A DNA stretch of 64,000 nt from assembly GCF_037042905.1 (NCBI RefSeq), contig NC_087252.1, positions 19,857,701-19,921,700 of the forward strand, in the 5' to 3' direction. Positions 53,020 to 64,000 of the stretch are shown in pieces. A program made the translations under genes and the position numbers. Below the pieces are notes generated by a model. That model was given only the letters and a program-made list of their open reading frames with translations, made no database searches and was not told where the DNA came from. The stretch's first letter is position 1. Each line of letters begins with the position of its first letter. The DNA is from Lytechinus pictus (Eukaryota > Echinodermata > Echinoidea > Temnopleuroida > Toxopneustidae).

Positions 53020-53345
53020 CGATGTGGTCTAGTGGTTCTTTCGTCTTCCAATCTGAGGGACGTGGGTTCGATTCCCAGTCATGGCATGTTTCCCTTCAGC
53101 AAGAAATGTATCCACATTGTGCTGCTGCACTCGACCCAGGTGAGGTGAATGGGTAGCCGGTGGAAAGAAATTCCTTGAATGCTTCAGTGGCTGTGAGCAC
53201 AGCTAAAGCCGGTGTAATATTAGCAGCGCTTTGTATCCTCAGGCAAAAAGCGCTTTATAAATCCAGCTATTACTATTACAATATTATCATTATTATTATT
53301 AATATTATTATTATCATTATTATTATCATAATTATTAATATTGAT
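53020..53345 (+). mobile_element. tRNA-derived SINE (family 1), plus orientation, with (ATT)n tail
   Basis: TGTGGTCTAGTGGTTC (box A), GTGGGTTCGATTCCC (box B), ACCCAGGTGAGGTGAATGGG and GCGCTTTATAAATCCAGC, then a TATTATTATT tail. The best full-length example here for defining the family. Confidence 0.85.
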
Positions 53346-53369
53346 ACCCCGTTCTTGCAGATCACATAT

Positions 53370-53705
53370 CGCATTATCCTCTTCTTCTCTTTGTGATTCT
53401 ACTAGACTTGGGATCTTATTAGTAATTTCATTACACTGGCCCCAGCCCGGCAGTCATTTGCAGCATCGCAAAAGCATTTCAGTGAATTCATTATTGGCAG
53501 CTACCCAGTTACCTCTCCTGGGTCGAGAGTGGCAAATGTAGACCAATGGCATAAAGAAAATCATTCTGAAGATGATGTACGACTTTCAAAATTGTGAAGT
53601 GATAAATTAAAAATTTGCATATTGGATTCAACGGACCGTAGTCTGAACTCAGGTTTAAATTCAGCTCTGGTCTAAAGTTGTGGTTTAACAATATGGATAG
53701 TCAGC
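53370..53705. mobile_element. SINE fragment and decayed GGCCCGTATTCT-type MITE
   Basis: GCTACCCAGTTACCTCTCCT and GGGTCGAGAGTGGCAAATG are SINE body blocks like 41.06 kb. From 53630, CCGTAGTCTGAACTCAGG and AAAGTTGTGGTTTA match the MITE at 19449. Confidence 0.5.
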
Positions 53706-53877
53706 TGTGACACAGATCTTGTAAGCTACATTTATAAGTCCAGTTTACACTCAAATCGTTCACTGTGAATAAAAATCAACAAAGTTCTCTTTACCATTAG
53801 ATTTTGAGGGAAGAATGCAATAAAAATAAGGAATATAAAATGTTTATAAAAATTCTAACAAAGTTGTAACAAAAGTC

Positions 53878-53896
53878 TTTATCTATCTATCTATCC

Positions 53897-53973
<77 letters not shown>

Positions 53974-53974
53974 C

Positions 53975-54009
<35 letters not shown>

Positions 54010-54024
54010 ATCTATCTATCTATT
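53878..54024. repeat. (TATC)n microsatellite
   Basis: About 35 units of CTAT with three single-unit interruptions. Confidence 0.95.
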
Positions 54025-55230
54025 TACAGTATATATTAATACATTTCTATCTGTTTATGTATTCATCTGCAAATAGATTCCTCATCTCTTTTTTCCCTGC
54101 CCCCTTCTCGTCCTTCTGTCTTGTCCATCCTCTCTGGATACTCTCTTTCCATCCATCATTCCCATGGAGCTCTTTATTTTCCCGCTTATTATCCTGTTAT
54201 ACAATTCTAAAACACCAACACACGGCTCATCAGCCTATCCTATGAAGATTAATGGCCTCGCTGAAAAGTGAATAAAAGCCCTTATGAAATATTCATAGTC
54301 TGATCATCGCATCAGAGCTAGAACTAGGTCTCAGGGTTGCAAAACCGATTAGAGAACGGAACTTTAATAATTATAATCAGATAATTAAAATCATGCATCG
54401 TAACGCTCAGCCTATAGTGGTATTTCAATTCATTAACTTGTATCCTCTTGACTCCCCTGACAACTACATTTATCAATTGATGATATTACACAGCAGGTCA
54501 CAATGAGGCCCTGTTGTGAAATTCACCTGATGATATCATGTCCCCACTTTCCCCTTTCTTATGTTATTACATAAAATCGTAATAATTTCATATTTTCATA
54601 CATTTGTGTGTGTTTGGTATACCTCCCTTATAAAAAAAAGTTCCACCAATGAATATCTGATGCATTAAACCAGTTGTCAATCCATTCATTCCATTCTTAG
54701 TGAACAAAACTTGAATAAACATAATTTCACATAACAATACAAAAAGAATGAATGGGATATGACATCAGCACGCTCATTGCGTTTTTCACGAAGACATGCA
54801 TAAAACTGTTTCAAAACTGTTTCACCGAAATAATGCAAAGTTTATGTCACAACTTCGTCCTTGTCCGGTTTTGAAGAAATTTTCAGCGTTTGGTTTGTCC
54901 GACTTTACTTTCTCTGTTGAAACCAAATGATAGTCAGCCTTGAGTGCCGCTTTGAATACAAACATATCAACTGTTCGTCAAAACTGCAGGCGAATATTTC
55001 ATTTTCCCCGAGCCATGTGAGCGTATTGTATTTTAAATTCTTCACTTGATGGACATGTATGCATTATTAAAAGGTTAGGCAAGGCATCGTCAGCGAATTG
55101 TATGGCCCTCACATGAATAAGAAATCGGTTTATTGTATGTGCAATCATGAAAATTGTATTTGATGCTCACGTTAATTTCATCAAAATTATTAGGTATTCA
55201 TCAACTTGTTTCACTTCCCCCTCTGTTAAG
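54025..55230. other. No gene recognised
   Basis: Unremarkable AT-rich DNA. A 62-residue plus-strand frame at 54057-54245 has no domain, splice or codon support. Confidence 0.4.
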
Positions 55231-55231
55231 C

Positions 55232-55332
55232 TATAGTCACACAAAAACCTTAACCGGCCGATGGTATGTCATTCAAAATAATGTACTAGAATAAATCGGT
55301 CTGGAGTCTGTTTCGTGGGGGTGTGACGGCGG
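55232..55332. mobile_element. Short MITE (AGTCACACAAAAACC ends)
   Basis: TATAGTCACACAAAAACC is mirrored by GTTTCGTGGGGGTGTGAC. Related ends occur at 12.43-12.46 and 18.25-18.62 kb. Confidence 0.5.
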
Positions 55333-55379
55333 CTTTACTCTGTAAAATAAAGAGCGGTGTACTAATTAGGAAACCGCTG

Positions 55380-55740
55380 TCATTTAGGTATTTGTATAGC
55401 ACCATCTATCCGGAAATGATCTATTCCAAGGCGCTTATTTTAAAACCGGCGTAATATAGGTATATTACCCAGGGAAGGCACTTTAGTTCTGAAAACTGTT
55501 CTCCCAGCGGCCCCTGCTATTATTATTACCCCGGCTTTAGCTGGGCTGCCTAGGCGCTCAAGCATTCAAGGAACTTTCTTCCTACCGGGTACCCATGAAA
55601 TCACCTCATCTGGGTTGAGTGCAGCACAATGTGGATACATTTCTTGCTGAAGGAAATTACGCCATGGCTGGGATTCGATTGAACCCACGCCTCTCTGTTT
55701 CAAAGTCAAAAGACTAATCCACTGGGCCACAACGCTCCAC
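55380..55740 (-). mobile_element. tRNA-derived SINE (family 1), copy D
   Basis: Nearly the same as the 10.5 kb copy: GAAAACTGTTCTCCCAGCGG, ACCCCGGCTTTAGCTGG, GTGCAGCACAATGTGGATAC, and head inverse CACTGGGCCACAACGCTCCA. It includes the tail block ATCTATTCCAAGGCGCTTA. Confidence 0.85.
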
Positions 55741-55960
55741 TAAGCACGAGCTTACACCTCGAGCGTAAGCTCGAGCTGCCTTCAAGCATTCATTGAATTA
55801 ATTGTGCCAAGTACCCATTCACCTCTCATGGGTTGAGTGCAGCATGATGGGGTAAATTTCTTGATGAAGGAAAACACGCTATGGCCGAAATTCGAATCGA
55901 CGACCGTGTGATCGAGAGACGAGTAAGAACTCCTTCACCATGACGTCCCTCATCCCTGTT
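55741..55960 (-). mobile_element. Second, partial SINE directly adjoining
   Basis: Body blocks CTGCCTTCAAGCATTCATTG, GTACCCATTCACCTCTCATG and TTCGAATCGACGACCGTGTG. It shares a junction with the previous copy, giving a head-to-tail pair. Confidence 0.65.
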
Positions 55961-56459
55961 CTTTCAGCTTCCCGGTATAAAATTGACTTCTTTCTTCATC
56001 ATCCCATGCGCGGATCCAAGAGCAGCAGCTCGAGGGGTAACATGTACCTGTCCCGCCTTTCGTAACAAAACTTGTACATTGTTTCTCCTCTCTTTTTAAA
56101 AGTACATACTTCCAGAAATTGCACCCTTTGTTATGTGTTTATGAGATTTTCTGAGACGCTTAGTACGTCCGTTTAGGAGTAAGAACACATATATTTGCCT
56201 TGCCCCTTTTTGGTTGGCTGTAAAGCTGAAATACTACCCTCTGACTATTACTATGGTAACTGCATATGTTGTATCTAACAACAGAGTTTCAATTTACCAT
56301 CCCATCTATCACTCAGATCATTCATAACTGTGTAGGAATAACTGATAAATGAATTAGTTTTCTCCGCCATTATAGCATACTGAAAGAGCATTGTGAGCAT
56401 AAGAAGCATCCAATGTAAACAAAATATTGAAATATTTGGCTTCCCATACTTTATGAGAG

Positions 56460-56949
56460 TTAAAGGGAAAGTTTACCCTGAATTAAAGTTTGTTGTAAAA
56501 ATAGCAGAAAAAAAATATTGGTGAAGGTTTGAGGAAAATCCGTTAAGGATTAAGAACATCATTAGAATTTTAGAAGTTTTGGATTTGTGACAACATAAAC
56601 GAGCAGCTGCCCTATATGTTATGTAATGCATGAATTTCATTTTTTTTAATATGGCTCAGATGACTTATTTTTGTTTTCTATTCATGATTGGGTGTGAAAT
56701 GATTTGTCTAATGATATACAATAGGTACAGTATAAAATATTTTCATTTTTCTGAGAAAATGACATTTCATTGATTTTTTTTATCATTCAGTATGTAGGAA
56801 TGCTGCTCGCATATGACGTCACAAATCAAATATTTAACATTCTAATATCAAACTTTTAAAATCTTAGATGGATTTTTCTCAAACCTTTGGCAATATTTTT
56901 TCTGCTAATTTTACAATAAACTTGTTGTCAGAGTGAACTTCCCCTTTAA
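56460..56949. mobile_element. MITE with TTAAAGGG ends
   Basis: TTAAAGGGAAAGTTTACCCT is mirrored by AGTGAACTTCCCCTTTAA; AGTTTGTTGTAAAAATAGCA is mirrored by TGCTAATTTTACAATAAAC. Same class as 8023-8633. Confidence 0.8.
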
Positions 56950-56965
56950 ACCATAGTCAAACTAG

Positions 56966-57099
56966 GGAGCATTTCATCAACATTCTTGTCTGACACGTTG
57001 TAAGGTCTGACAACTTTCCTTAAATCTGATTGGCTGAAAGGCAATGTTACTATCGGATGAAATGTCCGACAAGTCCTTTCATGAAACGTTCCCTGGACT
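56966..57099. mobile_element. MITE (AGGGAGCATTTCAT ends)
   Basis: AGGGAGCATTTCATCAACAT is mirrored by CTTTCATGAAACGTTCCCT; TTCTTGTCTGACA is mirrored by TGTCCGACAAG. Confidence 0.7.
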
Positions 57100-59157
57100 T
57101 CAGCATACGGGCCATAGTGTCCACTCGTTTCGAAAATTTACCCCACGTATCTGTAGCATGAATTGCACAATTGGAAGTGCGACTAGTTACGAGCATTTAC
57201 AGAGAAATCCATCAAAGTGGTAGGGTATAGTTTCATGATTGTTTGTGAATGGGGCTTTCCTATAGGGGGTCTGTTTCACAAAAGGTTGGAATACATGATA
57301 CCACAATCCATCACCTGAATGTTGACACAACATTAGATGGCACAACATATCTTAGATGAAATAAAGCTCAGAGGAAATGTCGCCAGAACATATTTTGCTT
57401 CGGTGACAGTTGCTCCGGGCTTTATATCGTCTAAGGTATACGCTAAAGGTTTGATTAGGGTTTCATGTTAGGATTAAGTATGGTGTGAGGTCCAGTGCTG
57501 AAGATGGTCATGCCATTATTGTGTGGAATTTATAGCGGAACTATATTGTTGCCGGAGAAATGTCATGGAACCCTTTCAATATAATCCTTTAGCGTCATAG
57601 CACAGTTGAAAGAGTCCAGCAGGAAATACAGAATACAAGAATGATGCATCTCAAAGCATTCCTTATTTTATTTCAGAAACATAAAAAGACAAGTCGTGAA
57701 ACCAGTTGATATAAAAATTCTTCAAGATTTTGCCATAAATTCTTAGGAAGGATATACAAGCCTTCAAATACCCGTTTATAATCCCAAACAATTGAAACAG
57801 AATTTGGATTTGATACATGTATACATCAAATAATTTCTTTAATTTCAGAAACTAACAAATACAAGTCATTATTTCAGTAGAAAATCATATTGTGAAAGAC
57901 TTTTTCACAGGATGACTACCATTTTAAATTGTGTCTTTAACTGGTTCAAGAATGTGGTTGAAGTTATTTAATTTTTTAACCCAGTCATTCATTAACATAT
58001 TCTATTTTCCGTTAATCTATGAGATTTTTGTTCTTGAATTTGGCTATTTATTGAAAAAAATATGTTGGATAAATCCATTCATCCTTAAACTTATGGGGAC
58101 ATCTGGACTGAATGTATACTATTTTATTAACATGCATTTAGACACAATCATGGGTTTAAACTTGCTTTCACATCTGCCTTTAAGGCTTACAATGATACAA
58201 CCAACACCGACACAATTTATAAAGATTTTGACATATAAAATCTACTTTATTCTAAGAAAAATATTTGAATATAAAAACCTATAAGTACTGTGTGTATATA
58301 TATAAGTGCCCCACCAAAGGTCAGAGCCACATCTTTCCAGCAGGAATTCCTCAAGTGGTTCTTATTTATTGCTAATCAATCACTTTTCGTCATAGACAGA
58401 ACACTGGGGCTTCGGGATAGAAACCACAGCCTTGAGGAACCCCCTATGAAGGGATGTAAATATAAGCAATGCTATTGTACTAATTGACAAATTCTTCCTA
58501 ACATGATAATGATAGGATTATATGTGACAAACCAACCATAAATCAACGATATTAAGTCGCCAGGGAAATAGCCACAATTTGGAACCCCAAAAGTAAAAAT
58601 TCAAAAATTTGCTCTTTTTTTTTATTTGAAAGGGTAATTCTTCATTCTGCCAAAATTTAAAGTTGTACTGTTGAATAAAAGACAGGATAAATAATTTCTT
58701 TTACACACTCTTTGCACACTACTGGAAAGTTTCACAGAAATTGCACTTGAGACACATCTCAAAGTGAACCCCAAACTTCAAACCTAGTTTCCACCTCATT
58801 TAAAAAAAAAAAATCTCACTGAATTTCTTGAACATTCAATCAACTACTTGTGAGGGTTATTGCTGATCGATTTCAACAAGTGTATTTCCAAGCTTAGGAT
58901 GTGCTTTTTAACACTCAATAAAAATCTAAACAAAAATCCTTTTGGGCGACTTATTGTTGGTTTTGGGGTGGCCGGTCACATGTTTTATATTTACTAAAAG
59001 ATAACATAAGATACAACGACCCTCAGATTCCAATATATACACCATAAAATGTGAATAGAAATGTACCTTTACAGCTGCTTGTAAATTGATATATAATTAT
59101 ATATGTACACATTTTTAGAACCAATCTTACATTGCAACATGAGGAAATATGCTTCTT
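57100..59157. other. No gene recognised
   Basis: AT-rich DNA downstream of the CUB-like gene on its strand; part could be its long 3' UTR. The 117-residue frame at 57931-58284 is rich in Phe, Leu and Ile as expected of AT-rich DNA and shows no domain. Confidence 0.35.
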
Positions 59158-59161
59158 TTAA

Positions 59162-59880
59162 CCCAATCTAGGCTGGGGTATTTTGAGATCGCGGCCGTCC
59201 ACCGCGCGATCGCGCAAAAAATTGGCACGCAGGTTGTCTGGGATATAATCTACAAAATTGTATAGTAATTTATTTCATGCGAATTGTTATTAAGTAATTA
59301 TGCTAATTTATGCGTAATTAGTATGCGAAATCATACTTCTTCCTCTAACTCCATAAATAAAGCTCCAAATGTTCTAATTTTTGGCATAGAAACTCTTTGT
59401 GGTGTTCTTAGCAAGTTTACATGAAAAAAATTGTGATATCAGATCAATTTCTTATGTATTATATTGTTTTTTGCAATTTCTTATGTATTTCCTTGTTTTT
59501 TGGACCCTTTGTTTTTCATTGTTTTTTCAATGAAATTCGTTGAGGACTCTTCTAAGATCATAAACAGCATAAAATACATACATTTAGACCAGCAAAACTA
59601 AAAATAATCATACATTTATGATTTTTTGTTATAAACACGATTTACATTGACTTTGTACACGAAATCATGTTTTTGAGCAATTTTTGGTCTGACATGCACT
59701 TACATAACATTGCATAATTTCGGAACCGTGTACCTGGGTGACGCAAAATTGGTCTCAAAAGTTGCTCAAGACTTGAAAGTAAAAAGTCAGCGAGTAGCAC
59801 GGTCAAAAAATTGTGCGCGGCGAAAATATTGCGCGACTCGTTGAGGGGGGGCCTCCGAGGCCCCCCCGGCCTAGATAGGG
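59162..59880. mobile_element. piggyBac-like non-autonomous element with TTAA target
   Basis: 719 bases flanked by TTAA on both sides (59158-59161, 59881-59884). Ends CCCAATCTAGGCTGGGG and CCGGCCTAGATAGGG are inverse. TTAA duplication with CCC-starting ends is the piggyBac hallmark. The interior has CGCGCGATCGCGC near the left and GCGCGACTCG near the right; no transposase. Confidence 0.8.
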
Positions 59881-60239
59881 TTAACTCTCTTTAATAAGTT
59901 CATGAATGCAGCAGTACAATATAATATCATAAAACACACCTATTCCAATTTTTTTTTTCTAAAAATAAAGAACATTTCAAAAAGAGAGTATGCCATATAT
60001 AGTATTCATATGAAATGTTACAAAGCTTTATTCCAAAATTGGATCACATACTAATTCTATGTCTGCAGTAGCCTTTAAAGGCATTTAAAATGCCACTATC
60101 TTTAACAATAAGTGGTTAAAGGGGTACGCTGGGCTGAACATAATCATATACATGGAATACAGTTTTCTTGCTTATTCTGTTTTTTTCATAATTAAATTTT
60201 TCTTGCAAAGTCTTTGTGTTCTAAGAAGTTTTTTGTTTA

Positions 60240-60315
60240 TTATAACACATTTGCTAGAGGATACAGAGCAACGTTTTCACATTTTCTAGAGGATACAGAG
60301 CAACGTTTAAGGCAT
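60240..60315. repeat. ~32-base direct duplication
   Basis: CTAGAGGATACAGAGCAACG occurs at 60254 and again at 60285. Confidence 0.85.
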
Positions 60316-60599
60316 ATTAAAGTATGTTAAGATTTTACTACGTACCAGTGTTTCCAAATGTTCTTGTACAATAAAAAAATCATGACAAATTAACACATAT
60401 ATCGAGAATGTTAACAACTACATGTAATTCTAAGCTTTGCATAAAACAATAATATATGCATAACATACAATATTTCTAAGCTCTGCATACTGATCAATAT
60501 GTCAAGTGACAAGAATTGTTTTGAAATTAATCTTCAATGTGTACCTCAAATGCAATTGCTCAGTTTCTATTTCAGAACTGTGGAAATGAATCATTATCA

Positions 60600-60745
60600 C
60601 GGCCCTGCTTCATAAACCTTGTTATCATGACAAAATTATCATAACAGTTAAAAGCTACTAACATTATGCGTCTTGATTGGTTGATGCCAAGTCTCTCATA
60701 GAAACTTGCTATTTGTTGTTACCATAACCATAAGATGAAACAGGT
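60600..60745. mobile_element. Decayed MITE (GCTTCATAAACC ends)
   Basis: GGCCCTGCTTCATAAACCTT and GTTATCATGAC, mirrored loosely by GTTGTTACCATAACC. Relative of 43151-43309. It lies in the 3' UTR of the CUB-like gene. Confidence 0.45.
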
Positions 60746-60762
60746 AGAGCGAGAAATGTCTA

Positions 60763-60902
60763 CTAAGGACCTGGACAAGCCGTGTCCAGATCTTCATCCT
60801 CTCCAGTGTATAGACATTGTACAGTTCCATCACGGCATTCGGTAACCAGGTCATAGCAATGTGGAGACCCAATGCAATAGGTAGAATCACCGTCCACACA
60901 TG
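60763..60902 (-). CDS. Terminal exon: LDLR class A-like module and stop
   Basis: Acceptor TCTTACTTTTTTAG. The reading begins CVDGDSTYCIGSPHCYDL and continues TECRDGTVQCLYTGEDE to TAG at 60763. Six cysteines and the acidic calcium-type end support LDLR-A, but spacing is irregular. The 3' UTR runs into AT-rich DNA with a MITE at about 60.6-60.74 kb. Confidence 0.68.
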
Positions 60903-62803
60903 CTAAAAAAGTAAGAGAAAAATCAAATAATAATAATAATAATAATAATAGGAACAGTGACAACAAGACACAGAAGCTTTCTGGCTGTTCTAGGAGTCGA
61001 GGTGTCCTTTGAAACGATACAGAAGGCAAGCTTGCTTGGAACAGCTCATATCCTACGGAAGGTCTTGAATTAGAAAGAGAAGTGAACAATGAGAAGATGA
61101 CCCATTTGATAGAATATAGAACAATAACCCTAGATTTCTGGAAGAAGTCCGGTTGCTGTTTAATATACCAACAGAACATCAAGTTGTGGACAATGGAAAT
61201 AATAATAATAATAATATGTGCTTGTATAGTACATATCACTGCCCACGGGCATCTCTATGCACTTATAAAAGGTTGAAAGCACATGCCTTATAGATGAAAT
61301 GAACTTCTAGGGCCTTTTTCATGGAGAGTAATGGTACTAGCTTCACCATTATTACCACTTCTATGGTAAACGAATGTAAACATTATCCAAAAGAAAATAA
61401 GACACAAATAACACACACAAACAAACAGAAGCATACATGGGTATACATCACATGTAAAAACAAGTTTGAATGGACAGAATGGCTTTTCATAGATGTAACT
61501 GATTGAATCAATCGCATCTCTTTGTAAGACAAGGCTCTGATCAATTTTCCATGAGGTCTGTGACCACAATGACAATTCCTTGTCAAAATAAACCAGCGTC
61601 TCTGCCGATTAAAGCAAAGAATATCACTAAAATTGTAAGAGCTGGCAATTAGAATGTCAAAGTGCATAGGTCGCACGCACCTAATCCTGCATCAAAAACT
61701 ATTCATTTCACCCCAACCTTTTCCCAAGATTTGTAATTTGATATATATAGCAGATCGACCCCCAAAACATGCATATGATTCGCCAGCTGACACTGATTCT
61801 AGGAAGGGCAATCTCTCCCCTTCCGTTGCATGAATTTGGGGAAGAAATACATGTATTTACTGTTTTCGAAGTGATTGACTAGTGGAAGAGTGGGGGCTAT
61901 TCTACTTTTGCAGGTGATGAATGAGATCTAGTTACAACAGGCCAGAATATACTGATTTATTTCCAAAATAGGGCTGTCAATTTTAGGTCTTGATGGTGGC
62001 ATATGAAAAACAACTATCAGATTATTTACTTTGCAATGGTAGTAAACATCAGTCCCCCTAAGTTACATGTAATCCTTATTTTACATGTAGATGAATTTTT
62101 GTTTCTTGCTACATTAATACACATGTCTATGGGGAAATAATTACAAGTGTGAAACCTGTAATGTTAATGAGAACAACAAAATTTAAGAAAGTGGATTCCT
62201 TGAAACCTTGTTAATCAGACAAGTATTATCTTTTATTGCTGCATTTGATCATAGGAACAGCTTTTCCAACTACAGTCAACGCCAACATAAAAATGTTAAC
62301 CAAGGAATGGAAAATATCTAACTGGAAATTGATCACATAGGACAGATGTCGGTGGTCTGGAATGACCATATCATGCAAGTTGAAACCAGTGTTTTCAGGT
62401 TTTTTAGGCTACTCACCCACAGCTGTGACTCTGAATCTCACATAAGCTTCTGTGTTTGTCGGGAAGTTAAGAAGAACATATCCAGTACTGCTTTCTAGTG
62501 TAAAATTCTTTGTTGAGCTGATGCTCTCCACAGATCCAAAAGTATCAAAGTAAGCTTCCTCTGACAAAGGAGATAGAGGGTCTTCCCCGGCTCCAGCAGT
62601 CACAATCGGATGGTAGTCCAGGGAGTGATCTGCAGTTCCTGTGAAGTTCAGAACCTCCACAAAGAGCGTTGCCCCGGAATCGGCTTGGAAGACGTAATGG
62701 TAGAAGTAGAACCTCTGGCTAGCTGGTGTGCCTCGATACTCCACAGGATCTCCAGCTCTTTGTTCTATTGTAATCCATTCTCCAGTTGTGACGTTTCGTG
62801 GTC
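60763..62803 (-). CDS. 3' end of a secreted or surface protein: CUB-like module plus LDLR-A-like module
   Basis: Two exons (62417-62803, phase 1-1; 60763-60902, phase 1 to stop) encode the last ~175 residues. The first is a 129-residue beta-rich module resembling CUB: YFYHYVFQADSGATLFVEV, then LDYHPIVTAGAGEDPL and STGYVLLNFPTNTEAYVRF. It has no cysteines, unlike normal CUB domains, and three N-glycosylation sites. The second has six cysteines and an acidic GEDEDLDTAC end like a degenerate LDL-receptor class A repeat, then CPGP and stop. Phase-1 boundaries are typical of shuffled extracellular modules. Upstream exons are outside the window. Protein family not identified. Confidence 0.7.
60930..62416. 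other. Intron of the CUB-like gene
   Basis: AT-rich, with (AAT)n tracts at 60930 and 61200 and a sequence at 61298-61560 related to the GTAACTCTTTGT MITE (CATCTCTTTGTAAGACAAGG). No exon in a usable phase was found. Confidence 0.45.
62417..62803 (-). CDS. CUB-like module exon (cysteine-free)
   Basis: Acceptor ACCATGACAG, donor GTGG|GTGAGT, phase 1-1, 387 bases, one module. The in-frame Met just before the acceptor is intronic, so it is not taken as a start. CUB assignment is by strand pattern only; another beta-sandwich fold is possible. Confidence 0.7.
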
Positions 62804-63174
62804 CTGTCATGGTCAGTAAAACATCAAAGAAATTGAGGGATTAATGAAGAATGTTATGCTTTGCTGGTGTGGACCAATTTGTGATAGCGTCACAACGATT
62901 TGTCCAATCTCGAGGGGTTAATATGACTTTGTAACATGTCACTGTCTCACCTCCTTGGGAACTATTAATGTGGTGAGACAGAATCCTTCTAAGTGTTCGT
63001 ATTCATGATTAAACAACATTTATTTGCCAAATAATTCTGTTAGAAATGTGTAATTGCTGAAGAATAGACAACACATGTGCTTATCTGTGTTGGTGATTTT
63101 CAGTGTGATTATTTTCAGCTTAGATTTCATGAGGACACATTAAGTTAGGTTTACATGTATTTGACTGAATCAGG

Positions 63175-63335
63175 ACCCTGTAACACAAAGGGTAGCAATT
63201 AATCATTTGATGAAATGGCCTATCATGATCATCGTTTCATGCGCATTTTGCTCAGTCGACTGACTAGGAACCAATCGGGATTGTTCTTTCAATTGAGTGA
63301 TTAATGGCCTTTGTATTAAAGGGCACAGATCTACA
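63175..63335. mobile_element. Decayed MITE (CCTGTAACACAAAGG ends)
   Basis: GGACCCTGTAACACAAAGGG is mirrored by GGCCTTTGTATTAAAGGGC, similar to the pair at 43.0 and 43.3 kb. Confidence 0.5.
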
Positions 63336-63450
63336 TACACAATAATATGCTGACAACTAATCTTGATTTCAAAGCCTTTCTCATGATAACAATCGTTTTT
63401 TTAAAGACTTTCTCATAGAATAATTGTTTGCTGCACCTAAAGGTACTTAA

Positions 63451-64000
63451 CCACAATTAGACTGGGCTATTTCGATGCCTGAGAAGACTGGGGGGCTGAT
63501 TCAGCCCCCCTTATAGGATCTTGGCTGTCAATCGTGCGATCGCGACGAAAATTGGCACACGCGTTACCCATGTCATTATTTACAAAACTATAATATCAAA
63601 TTCTGTGAAAAATCTCATTGCTCATTAATTATGCTAATTTATGCGTAAAATCATGATAAGTTTGCTCTAATTAATAAAATAATGCCCCTAAAATGCTAAT
63701 TTTTGTTTCACATACTCTAGATAGGCATCTGATCAAATTTATTTTTTTTAAATTTCAACATCACATTTATTTTCTTATGTACTCTATTGTTTTCTAAATT
63801 TCTTATGTATTTCTTTGTTTTCGACTTTTCGTTTTTTGTTTTTTCAATGGAAATTGTCAGGGACTTTATTTTGACCATAAAAAGGATAATATTAATTGCT
63901 TTTAAGCAGTAAAAGGAAAAAAAGGAAAAATAATCTTACAATTATGAAGTTTGGCTAAAAACACCATTTGCATTGGATTTGTACACAAATTCACGTATTT
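63451..64000. mobile_element. piggyBac-like element, second copy, cut by the window edge
   Basis: TTAA at 63447-63450, then CCACAATTAGACTGGGC. The interior matches 59162-59880: ATTATGCTAATTTATGCGTA, TTTTCTTATGTA..CTATTG and AAAATTGGCAC blocks in the same order. Confidence 0.75.

Noticed and set aside
57931..58284. 117-residue plus-strand membrane protein
   Set aside because: Phe/Leu/Ile-rich as expected from AT-rich DNA; no family pattern, no splice partners.
42880..62803. CUB/LDLR-A exons as the N-terminus of the receptor
   Set aside because: The 60.76 kb exon ends in a stop codon, so it closes a separate gene.

Overview
This is AT-rich eukaryotic DNA from an animal nuclear genome. Its genes are split into short exons with GT..AG introns, and most of the rest is transposon debris. 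The inferred source is an echinoderm, most likely a sea urchin. The reasons are the combination of NXPE-type and lectin-bearing adhesion-GPCR genes, tRNA-derived SINEs, abundant MITEs, repeats built on a TTGACCTTGGTCATGTGACC core, repeated GAGCGCGAAGCGCGAGC hairpins, and long poly-G runs. I could not test the species assignment.

Three protein-coding genes can be read by joining exons whose splice sites and phases agree. (1) Plus strand, about 10.0-18.0 kb: an NXPE family gene with a type II membrane anchor, an N-terminal Ig-like region and a PC-esterase-like domain carrying a GDS motif and a C-terminal HPH motif. Five exons are visible; the start-codon exon was not found. (2) Minus strand, 51.2 down to 21.3 kb: a 21-exon adhesion GPCR of about 800 residues. 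It has the end of a signal peptide, two SUEL (rhamnose/galactose-binding) lectin domains joined by short Thr/Pro-rich linkers, a mucin-like stretch, a short GAIN region with a GPS, seven membrane helices and a short tail. The GPS reads His-Leu-Ala where cleavable members have His-Leu-Thr/Ser, so self-cleavage is predicted to be lost. (3) Minus strand, 62.8-60.76 kb: the last two exons of another extracellular protein, a cysteine-free CUB-like module followed by a six-cysteine LDLR-A-like module and a stop.

Layout: 1-9.9 kb is repeats, namely a CTCAAAAAAAG-ended element, a TGACC-core element, a 1.2-1.3 kb inverted repeat enclosing a foldback MITE, and two abutting TTAAAGG MITEs. 10-18 kb is the NXPE gene with a hAT-like insertion (13.7-14.9 kb), a LINE remnant and SINEs in its introns. 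18-21.3 kb is MITE-rich intergenic DNA between two convergent genes. 21.3-51.2 kb is the GPCR, whose introns hold LINE remnants, microsatellites, a ~154-bp satellite, TGACC arrays and a hAT-like element inserted into a SINE. 51.3-60.7 kb is intergenic DNA or unseen 5' exons, including a piggyBac-like TTAA element. From 60.76 kb the CUB-like gene runs to a second piggyBac-like copy cut by the window edge.

The NXPE and GPCR genes point towards each other. No functional link between the three genes can be read from the sequence. The most unusual features are the two-lectin, short-GAIN, cleavage-dead receptor and a tandem triplication that copies the 3' end and splice donor of its TM1 exon.
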